Shown: piece by piece, positions 37,088 through 43,171 of the stretch
Numbering within the stretch: position 1 is the first letter of the stretch
Layout of the letters: every line of letters begins with the position of its first letter
Assembly (NCBI GenBank): GCA_030730025.1
Contig: JANQWC010000015.1
Coordinates: 1 to 43,171, forward strand
Length of the DNA: 43,171 nucleotides
From: Crocinitomicaceae bacterium
GTDB lineage: Bacteria > Bacteroidota > Bacteroidia > Flavobacteriales_D > Crocinitomicaceae
Reading direction: 5' to 3'
Made by a program: the position numbers and the translations under genes
The notes under the pieces: model-generated
The model's database searches: none
Told to the model about the DNA's origin: nothing
Seen by the model: only the letters and a program-made list of their open reading frames with translations

Positions 37088-39412
37088 TTATTTTTTTCGA
37101 ATCGGACGTTTTTTCGCACTTTTTGCTGGCTGATTCGCTGCAATTTCCATGCACTCGGCCAAACTCAAAGTTTCTGGTTTGCAGTCTTTTGGTAGCTTGA
37201 AATTGTCTTTACCAATCTTGAGGTAAGCGCCATAGCGGCCATTGAGCAACTGTACGTCCGGGTTTTCGTCAAAGGTTTTGATGAGTGCTTTTGCGGCTTC
37301 CTCTTGCTTGAGCGCATCTAGTTCAATAGCGCGTTCAAAGCTCATAGACATCGGGTCTTCTTCTTTCGGGATCGAGCTAAAACGCTTGCCTACTTGCACG
37401 TAAGGACCAAAACGACCAATGTTGACGCGCACTACTTCGCCGTTGTGTTCGCCGAGTACTTTTGGCATTTCAAAAAGTTTGAGCGCTTCTTCTAGCGTGA
37501 TGTTGTTGATCGATTGGTTGCCCTGAAGCGAGGCAAATTGAGGTTTGAGGCCGTCCGATTTTTCGTCGCCAATTTGGATCATTGGTCCAAAACGACCAAT
37601 GCGGGCAATGATTTTGCGTCCGCTTTTTGGGTCTGTCCCTAGTTCGCGTTCGCCAGTGGCACGCTCTGAGTGCTCGAGTGTGTTTTCTACAGTCGAGTGA
37701 AAAGGACCGTAAAACGACTGCAACATGTCTGTCCAGTTGAGTTGGCCATTGGCAATTTCATCGAAAGAAGCCTCTACCTTGGCCGTGAACTGATAATCGA
37801 GGATTTGTTCAAAATTTTCCACCAAAAAATCGGTAACCACGATGCCGATATCGGTAGGGGAGAGCTTGTTTTTCTCTTTGCCGGTGGTTTCAGATTTTTC
37901 TAATTCTTGGATGCCGTTCGGATCCAAAACAAGTTGAGCATATTTGCGAATAGCACCTTCGCGCTCTTGTTTTTCAACGTAGTTGCGCTTTTGAATGGTC
38001 GAGATGGTCGGCGCGTAAGTGGAAGGTCGGCCAATTCCTAATTCTTCGAGTTTTTTGACCAAAGAAGCCTCAACGTAGCGCGATGGCGGACGGCTGAAAC
38101 GCTCTGTTGCGGTGCTTTGTTGTAACGTCAAAGCTGCGCCAGCTGTCACTTTAGGCAAAAGGCCTTCGGTTTCGTTGTTTTCTTCGAGTTCATCGTCTAG
38201 GCTTGCCGCTAGATAAACTTTCAAAAAGCCGTCGAAAATCAAGACTTCGCCTTTGGCTTGAAAATAATACGGACTGCTGAGTCCTTTGATTTTGATGGTC
38301 GTTCTTTCGAGTTGCGCATGGGTCATCTGACTGGCGATGCCACGTTTCCAAATGAGTTCATACAAACGTTCTTCGTCGCGTTCAGCTTGGATGTTTGGGC
38401 GTGTAAAGTCGGTGGGGCGTATGGCTTCGTGGGCTTCTTGTGCACCTGCACTTTTGGTGCTGTATTTGGTGGGTTTGGAGTAAGCCTCGCCGTAAGCACT
38501 GATAATTGCGCTTTTTGCCGCGTCAATTGCGGTTTGCGATAAATTGACGGAGTCGGTACGCATGTAGGTGATGTGCCCTGCTTCGTAAAGTCTTTGGGCC
38601 ACGCTCATTGTTTTGCTCACCGAAAAACCGAGTTTCAAGCTGGCCTCTTGTTGGAGGGTAGAAGTGGTAAAGGGCGCTGCCGGGCTTTTTGTAGCGGGTT
38701 TCTGCTGAACGTCTTCAACGGTAAATTTAGCGGTCTGTGCTTCGGTTAAGAGTTGCAGCGCCGCTTTTTTATCGGAAAGTTGTTGGTTGAGCTCCGCATT
38801 GAGTACGCCGTTTTCCGACAAAAACTGTCCTTGCACTCGGTAAAATCCTTCGGTATTGAACTGATTGATTTCGCGTTCGCGCTCCACAATAAGTCGCACA
38901 GCGACAGACTGTACGCGGCCAGCCGACAGACTTGGGCGCACTTTTTTCCAGAGTACCGGAGAGAGTTCAAAACCTACGATACGGTCTAGCACGCGGCGCG
39001 CTTGTTGCGCATCGACGAGTTCTTGATTGATTTGTCTTGGGTTTTCAATGGCGCGGGTTACGGCCGTTTTGGTGATCTCATTGAAAGTGATGCGCTTGGT
39101 ATCTTTTTTCTTGAGGTCTAGGGTTTCGTATAAGTGCCAAGAAATGGCCTCTCCTTCGCGGTCTTCATCGGTCGCGAGCCATACAGTGTCTGCAGCTTTG
39201 GCTAATTTCTTGAGCTCGGCAACGATTTGTTTTTTGTCTGGGCTCACTTCGTATTGGGGTGCAAAATGTGCATCGATGTCAATGGCGATGCCTTTTTTGG
39301 CGAGGTCTCTGACGTGGCCATAACTCGACTTCACAATGTAGTCTTTGCCGAGGTAGCCCTCGATGGTTTTTGCTTTTGCAGGAGACTCGACGATAACAAG
39401 ATTTTTAGCCAT
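37088..39412 (-). CDS. topA: DNA topoisomerase I
   Basis: A 774-residue type IA topoisomerase that relaxes negative supercoils. The Toprim domain has IVESPAKAKTIEGYLG at the start and ATDEDREGEAISWHL (DEDREGE, 82-88); the catalytic tyrosine is Tyr283 in AGHITYMRTDS. The C-terminal third contains three short repeats of the IGRFGPxxQxG type (GRFGPMIQIG, GRFGPYVQVG, GRYGAYLKIG) and no zinc-finger cysteines. The frame is open 16 codons upstream, but that start would precede the promoter box, so I chose 39412. It heads the operon topA-ssb-gldE-gldD-folK. Confidence 0.96.
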   Translation of the reverse strand: MAKNLVIVESPAKAKTIEGYLGKDYIVKSSYGHVRDLAKKGIAIDIDAHFAPQYEVSPDKKQIVAELKKLAKAADTVWLATDEDREGEAISWHLYETLDLKKKDTKRITFNEITKTAVTRAIENPRQINQELVDAQQARRVLDRIVGFELSPVLWKKVRPSLSAGRVQSVAVRLIVEREREINQFNTEGFYRVQGQFLSENGVLNAELNQQLSDKKAALQLLTEAQTAKFTVEDVQQKPATKSPAAPFTTSTLQQEASLKLGFSVSKTMSVAQRLYEAGHITYMRTDSVNLSQTAIDAAKSAIISAYGEAYSKPTKYSTKSAGAQEAHEAIRPTDFTRPNIQAERDEERLYELIWKRGIASQMTHAQLERTTIKIKGLSSPYYFQAKGEVLIFDGFLKVYLAASLDDELEENNETEGLLPKVTAGAALTLQQSTATERFSRPPSRYVEASLVKKLEELGIGRPSTYAPTISTIQKRNYVEKQEREGAIRKYAQLVLDPNGIQELEKSETTGKEKNKLSPTDIGIVVTDFLVENFEQILDYQFTAKVEASFDEIANGQLNWTDMLQSFYGPFHSTVENTLEHSERATGERELGTDPKSGRKIIARIGRFGPMIQIGDEKSDGLKPQFASLQGNQSINNITLEEALKLFEMPKVLGEHNGEVVRVNIGRFGPYVQVGKRFSSIPKEEDPMSMSFERAIELDALKQEEAAKALIKTFDENPDVQLLNGRYGAYLKIGKDNFKLPKDCKPETLSLAECMEIAANQPAKSAKKRPIRKK

Positions 39413-39428
39413 AAGGAGAATTTGGGGA

Positions 39429-39436
39429 CAAATGTA
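39429..39436 (-). promoter_or_regulatory. Predicted promoter -7 box of topA
   Basis: The minus strand reads TACATTTG, an exact TAnnTTTG match, 16 bases before the topA ATG. A TTG at 39458-39460 could be the -33 element, with a 21-base spacer. Confidence 0.55.
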
Positions 39437-39493
39437 AAAGGAAAACAGTTCATAGCTCAACTTGTTTGTTGCATTTTTCTGCGGATTTTTCCT

Positions 39494-39506
39494 TAACCTA
39501 TGGTTA
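39494..39506. promoter_or_regulatory. Short inverted repeat between the divergent topA and miaB promoters
   Basis: TAACC-TAT-GGTTA is a perfect five-base inverted repeat lying between the two back-to-back promoters, followed on the plus strand by eight T. It could be an operator or a feeble terminator; neither is shown by the sequence. Confidence 0.3.
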
Positions 39507-39543
39507 TATTTTTTTTGGGTTTCGAAACTTCCTGTGCTGCCAA

Positions 39544-39575
39544 TTTGTCAGTAGTTTGAATTTGCCCTATTTTTG
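39544..39575 (+). promoter_or_regulatory. Predicted promoter of miaB
   Basis: This is the best-formed promoter in the window: TTTG at 39544-39547, a 20-base spacer, then TATTTTTG at 39568-39575, matching the Bacteroidota -33 and -7 elements. It ends 16 bases before the miaB ATG. Confidence 0.7.
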
Positions 39576-39591
39576 CAGTTCAAGAAAGACG

Positions 39592-41019
39592 ATGGAATAC
39601 GAAAACAAAGTAATAGACGAAGCACTTCAAGGCACCGCCCTCGATTTGCCAGCTCAGGCCAATTCAGACGCTAAAAAATTATATTTAGAAAGTTACGGCT
39701 GCCAGATGAATTTCTCGGACAGCGAGGTGGTGGCTTCCATCCTTTCAGATCAAGGTTACCAAACTACCCGCAACATCGACGACGCCGATGTCATTTTGCT
39801 CAACACCTGCTCCATTCGCGAAAACGCTGAGCAGCGCGTGCGCAACCGCCTCACTGAGTTCAAAATCAAAAAAGAACGCAATCCGGAGTTAGTAGTTGGC
39901 ATTCTAGGCTGTATGGCCGAGCGCCTCAAAAAGAATTTACTCGAAGAAGAAAAATTAGTTGATTTAGTGGCAGGCCCAGACGCCTATCGCGACCTCCCCA
40001 ACCTCATCGACGAAGTCGGGACGGGTCAAAAAGCGGTCAATGTTTTGCTTTCTCGCGACGAAACCTATGCCGATATCTCACCAGTGCGCCTAGATTTAGG
40101 CGGTATTGCTGCGTTTGTGACCATCATGCGCGGCTGCGACAACATGTGTTCGTTTTGCGTGGTGCCTTTTACCCGAGGCAGAGAGCGCTCTCGCGATCCG
40201 CAAACAATTGTAGCGGAGTGTCAGGACCTATTTGACAAAGGTTACCGCGAAGTGACTTTATTGGGTCAAAACGTAGATTCTTACCGTTGGAACATCAGCT
40301 CAAAAGGCGAAATCAAAAACCCCGACGAACCCACTACCAATTTTGCTCAGCTCATGGAAATGGTTGCGCATGTGTCTCCATTGCTGCGCGTTCGCTTCAG
40401 TACTTCACATCCCAAAGACATGACCGATGAGGTGCTAGAAGTTATGTCTCAATACGAAAACATTTGCCCATACATTCACCTGCCTGTGCAGTCGGGCCAT
40501 ACCGACGTGCTCTACCGCATGAACCGCGGTTATTCTCGCGAATGGTACCTCGAACGCATTGCAGCCATCAAACGCATCATTCCGGGCTGCGCCATTTCTA
40601 CGGATATCATCACCGGTTTTTGTGGCGAAACCGAAGAAGAGCACCAAGACACTCTCAGCTTAATGGACTTAGTGCAATACGATTTTGCCTACATGTTCAA
40701 GTATTCTGAGCGTCCAAAAACATTAGCAGAGCGCCGCTTTGCCGACGACGTTCCGGAAGAAGTCAAGGGTCGCCGCCTCAACGAAATCATCGAGAAGCAA
40801 TTAGCTCATTCCTTGGCTTCCAATCAGCGCATGCTAGGCACGGTCCAAAAAGTACTGATCGAAGGCAAATCCAAAAGATCAGAGGAGCAACTCTGCGGGC
40901 GCACCGGCAGCAATGTCATGGTCGTTTTCCCGAAGCTTCATTTTGAAAAAGGAGACTATGTCAATGTCCGCATCAAAGACTGCACCTCCGCTACGCTCAT
41001 CGGCGAAATAGAATTATAA
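39592..41019 (+). CDS. miaB: tRNA-2-methylthio-N6-dimethylallyladenosine synthase
   Basis: A 475-residue radical-SAM methylthiotransferase that modifies A37 of tRNAs reading UNN codons. The N-terminal iron-sulfur cysteines are Cys37 (SYGCQMN), Cys73 (NTCSIRE) and Cys107 (LGCMAE). The radical-SAM motif is CDNMCSFC (Cys182, Cys186, Cys189), and a TRAM RNA-binding domain fills the C-terminus (about 405-475). These features fit MiaB better than RimO. The open frame extends 42 codons upstream through the promoter; I chose the ATG at 39592. The sigma-54 activator gene follows after 16 bases. Confidence 0.96.
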   Translation: MEYENKVIDEALQGTALDLPAQANSDAKKLYLESYGCQMNFSDSEVVASILSDQGYQTTRNIDDADVILLNTCSIRENAEQRVRNRLTEFKIKKERNPELVVGILGCMAERLKKNLLEEEKLVDLVAGPDAYRDLPNLIDEVGTGQKAVNVLLSRDETYADISPVRLDLGGIAAFVTIMRGCDNMCSFCVVPFTRGRERSRDPQTIVAECQDLFDKGYREVTLLGQNVDSYRWNISSKGEIKNPDEPTTNFAQLMEMVAHVSPLLRVRFSTSHPKDMTDEVLEVMSQYENICPYIHLPVQSGHTDVLYRMNRGYSREWYLERIAAIKRIIPGCAISTDIITGFCGETEEEHQDTLSLMDLVQYDFAYMFKYSERPKTLAERRFADDVPEEVKGRRLNEIIEKQLAHSLASNQRMLGTVQKVLIEGKSKRSEEQLCGRTGSNVMVVFPKLHFEKGDYVNVRIKDCTSATLIGEIEL

Positions 41020-41035
41020 ACCCTAGTTTGATCAT

Positions 41036-42286
41036 ATGGATGTTCAGCAAATCAAACAGAGATTCGGCATCATTGGCTCAGCACCTTTGCTCAACCGCGC
41101 CTTGGAAATCGCCATGCAAGTGGCGCCTACCGATATCTCCGTACTCGTTACGGGCGAGAGTGGAACCGGTAAAGAAATCATTCCGCAGGTAATCCATCAG
41201 CTCAGTGCGCGCAAACACGGCGAATACATCGCGGTCAACTGCGGTGCAATCCCGGAGGGAACAATAGACTCCGAATTATTTGGCCACGAAAAAGGATCCT
41301 TCACCGGCGCGCAAGGCAGTCGACAAGGCTATTTTGAAGTCGCGAACGGCGGCACCATCTTTTTGGATGAGGTGGCCGAACTTCCCATGCAGACCCAAGT
41401 GCGCTTGCTGCGTGTCCTAGAAACCGGCGAATACATCCGCGTGGGTTCTTCCAAGCCGCTCAAAACCAATGTGCGCGTGGTGGCTGCCACCAACGAAAAC
41501 ATGCAAAAAGCAATTGCTTCGGGTAAATTCCGCGAAGATTTATATTACCGCCTGAGCACCGTTCCTATTCCGCTGCCGGCCTTGCGTCAACGCGCCGAAG
41601 ACATCCATTTGCTTTTTAGAAAATTTGCCAACGACTTTGCCGACAAATACCGCATGCCGGCGATCAAACTCACCGAGGCCGCAGTCGAACTCTTGCTCAG
41701 CTATCCTTGGCCAGGGAATATCCGCCAGCTTAAAAATTTAGTTGAGCAGCTTTCCGTTATTGAAACGTCGCGCCAAATTGATCCGCTTACGCTCAATGCC
41801 TACCTGACGCCCATCACCGAAAAGAGCAGTGGCCTACAAATCAACGACCAAAGCCAAGATTCGATATCAGAAAGAGAACTCATGTACAAATTTCTTTTTG
41901 ACATGAAAAAAGACCTCACCGAGCTCAAAAAATTAGTCATCGACATTGCAAGCGGCACCCAAAATATCAATTTAAGTGCAGATCAGTCTGCTGCTGTTTC
42001 TAGACTATATCAAGAAGTTTACGAAGAGCCGAGCAACCCAACGCGCATCTTACCAGCACCAAGTGTTCATGTTGAGTTGCCTACTGTGTCTCGAACACCC
42101 GACCTCGACGAATACGAGGCTCACATAGAACTCGAAGAATCTTTGAGCCTAGAAGACCGCGAGCGCGAGCTCATTCAAAAAGCACTCGAGAAGCACCGCG
42201 GCAAGCGCAAATATGCGGCTCAAGAACTCGGCATCTCTGAGCGCACGCTCTATCGCAAAATCAAAGAATTTCAATTAGCCGAATGA
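41036..42286 (+). CDS. Sigma-54-dependent transcriptional activator without receiver domain
   Basis: A 416-residue AAA+ enhancer-binding protein. Walker A is GESGTGKE (40-47), the sigma-54 contact loop reads GSFTGA (87-92, usually GAFTGA), Walker B is GGTIFLDE (105-112), and [16 protein letters not shown] ends the AAA+ part. A linker of about 110 residues includes [20 protein letters not shown]. The C-terminus is a Fis-type helix-turn-helix, [20 protein letters not shown]. There is no N-terminal sensing domain, so control may act through the linker or a partner. It is coupled to lptE by an ATGA overlap (42283-42286), suggesting a role in envelope gene control; that is inference. Confidence 0.93.
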   Translation: MDVQQIKQRFGIIGSAPLLNRALEIAMQVAPTDISVLVTGESGTGKEIIPQVIHQLSARKHGEYIAVNCGAIPEGTIDSELFGHEKGSFTGAQGSRQGYFEVANGGTIFLDEVAELPMQTQVRLLRVLETGEYIRVGSSKPLKTNVRVVAATNENMQKAIASGKFREDLYYRLSTVPIPLPALRQRAEDIHLLFRKFANDFADKYRMPAIKLTEAAVELLLSYPWPGNIRQLKNLVEQLSVIETSRQIDPLTLNAYLTPITEKSSGLQINDQSQDSISERELMYKFLFDMKKDLTELKKLVIDIASGTQNINLSADQSAAVSRLYQEVYEEPSNPTRILPAPSVHVELPTVSRTPDLDEYEAHIELEESLSLEDRERELIQKALEKHRGKRKYAAQELGISERTLYRKIKEFQLAE

Positions 42287-42795
42287 AGCGCTGGATCTCC
42301 TTTATTCTAGTCGCCCTTACCCTGAGCGCCTGCTGGCCCGAGAGTTTTTCCTTTCGAGACAGTGGCGGTATGGCACCGGAGTGGGTGAGTTTCACCATTC
42401 AAAATCTAGAGAACACCGCACCCAATTGCCCGCTTTCATTTGCGCCCTTACTCACCGAACAACTCAAAGATGGCGTGCAAAACAACACGCGTCTTGTGCT
42501 CAACACCAAGCAAGGAGCGGGGGAGGTGAATATCGAAGGCGCCATCACTGGCTATCAGGTACAACCCGTTGCCATTCAAGGCGCAGACAACGCCAGTAGC
42601 AATCGGCTCACCATGACACTCGCGCTCAAAATCAAAATCAAAGCGCCCAAGGAAGAAGAATGGCAACTAGTGAGCACGCGTTTTGCCGATTTCTCCTCTT
42701 CGAGTAATTTGGCCGATGTCGAGCAAAAACTATTTGCAGAGATCTCCGATCAAATGGTACAAGACCTCATCAACAAGTTATATAGTAATTGGTAA
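42283..42795 (+). CDS. lptE: LPS-assembly lipoprotein LptE-like
   Basis: A 170-residue predicted outer-membrane lipoprotein. The signal peptide [17 protein letters not shown] ends in a lipobox with Cys17. The mature part, [20 protein letters not shown], then [20 protein letters not shown], and the ending [15 protein letters not shown] match the Bacteroidota LptE pattern. LptE plugs the LptD barrel that inserts lipopolysaccharide. Its start overlaps the sigma-54 activator stop. The next gene is in the same frame, ten bases after the stop. Confidence 0.87.
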   Translation: MKRWISFILVALTLSACWPESFSFRDSGGMAPEWVSFTIQNLENTAPNCPLSFAPLLTEQLKDGVQNNTRLVLNTKQGAGEVNIEGAITGYQVQPVAIQGADNASSNRLTMTLALKIKIKAPKEEEWQLVSTRFADFSSSSNLADVEQKLFAEISDQMVQDLINKLYSNW

Positions 42796-42804
42796 TTTAG
42801 CACC

Positions 42805-43171
42805 GTGTTAAGTAAAGAACAACTTCATTCGCAAATTGCCAATCCATCCCTGTGTTCGGGTACATATCTATCTGACCTAGAAGATCTACAGGCCACATAC
42901 CCCTACGCCACTAGCTTTTCCATTCTCTATCTCAAAACCCTCGCCAAAGAACAAGATGTTCGGCTTGCCAAAGCCCTCGATCAAAAAGCTTTCGCCATTC
43001 AAAACCGGATGGTCCTCTACGAATTGCTCAACGAACGCATGCAGCAAGAGGTTCTTGAGGTCAAAATGCCCGTGGAAGAAGAAATTGTTCTTGAGGAGGA
43101 ACCGGTGGTAGAAGAGGAAATTGTTCTTGAGGAGGAACCGGTGGTAGAAGAGGAAATTGTTTCTGAAGAGG
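42805..43171 (+). CDS. Hypothetical protein with acidic repeats, 3' end beyond the window
   Basis: The first 122 residues are visible. The only plausible start is GTG at 42805, giving MLSKEQLHSQIANPSLCSGT; no ATG is available before residue 70. Residues 1-85 look helical (DLQATYPYATSFSILYLKTL) and may form a TPR-like or docking domain. From about residue 90 the protein becomes acidic, with a 12-residue unit EEEIVLEEEPVV repeated at least 2.6 times up to the edge. It lies nine bases after the lptE stop and in the same frame. Genes at this place in related genomes often precede secG, as I recall; the function is not known to me. Confidence 0.75.
   Translation, partial: MLSKEQLHSQIANPSLCSGTYLSDLEDLQATYPYATSFSILYLKTLAKEQDVRLAKALDQKAFAIQNRMVLYELLNERMQQEVLEVKMPVEEEIVLEEEPVVEEEIVLEEEPVVEEEIVSEE
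43075..43171 (+). repeat. Tandem 36-base repeat in the last gene, running off the window
   Basis: Units at 43075-43110 and 43111-43146 differ at only one base, and a third begins at 43147 and diverges slightly (TCT for CTT) before the edge. The unit codes 12 residues, so changes in copy number keep the frame. Confidence 0.92.

Noticed and set aside
39494-39515. Plus-strand terminator made of the TAACC/GGTTA stem and eight T
   Set aside because: The stem has only five pairs and there is no upstream plus-strand gene to terminate.

Overview
The window reads as a chromosomal piece of a gliding-type Bacteroidota bacterium, most likely class Flavobacteriia. The pointers are: gldD and gldE next to ssb; an rpsL-rpsG-fusA-rpsJ ribosomal order with no tuf gene; the order rplQ-carA-eno; no Shine-Dalgarno sequences of note; and exact copies of the Bacteroidota promoter box TAnnTTTG in nearly every inter-operon gap. 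I cannot name a genus. Nothing looks like a prophage, insertion sequence, CRISPR array, tRNA or rRNA.

Layout. (1) Positions 1-6395, minus strand: a tightly overlapping surface-polysaccharide operon (flippase, polymerase-like membrane protein, glycosyltransferase, O-antigen ligase-family protein, second glycosyltransferase, DegT-type aminotransferase cut by the window edge). (2) 6492-7382, plus strand: 3-hydroxybutyryl-CoA dehydrogenase, divergent from the polysaccharide operon. (3) 7372-10214, minus: carA-eno-NUDIX, packed with 0-4 base junctions. (4) 10316-27249, minus: an uninterrupted run of 32 genes combining the str, S10, spc and alpha ribosomal operons, with fusA, secY, infA and rpoA, closed by a strong terminator after rplQ. 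(5) 27425-32381, minus: an unrecognised secreted protein, pdhB, and the clpP-clpX pair. (6) 32497-34191, minus: a lipoprotein with an OmpA-like domain followed by TPR-like repeats. (7) 34292-39412, minus: topA-ssb-gldE-gldD-folK, linking DNA topology and replication with gliding motility lipoproteins. (8) 39592-43171, plus: miaB, a sigma-54 activator, lptE and a cut gene with a 36-base in-frame repeat.

Most genes are housekeeping and I found no clear new multi-gene system. The best candidates for undescribed biology are non-coding. One is a 48-base structured element in the 75-base gap before rpsD, by far the largest gap inside the ribosomal run; it could be an S4 autoregulatory leader. Another is a hairpin at the predicted 5' end of the rpsL transcript, with a further long inverted repeat just upstream of its promoter. 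Among proteins, the 647-residue secreted protein at 27425-29368 and the OmpA-then-TPR lipoprotein are the least explained.
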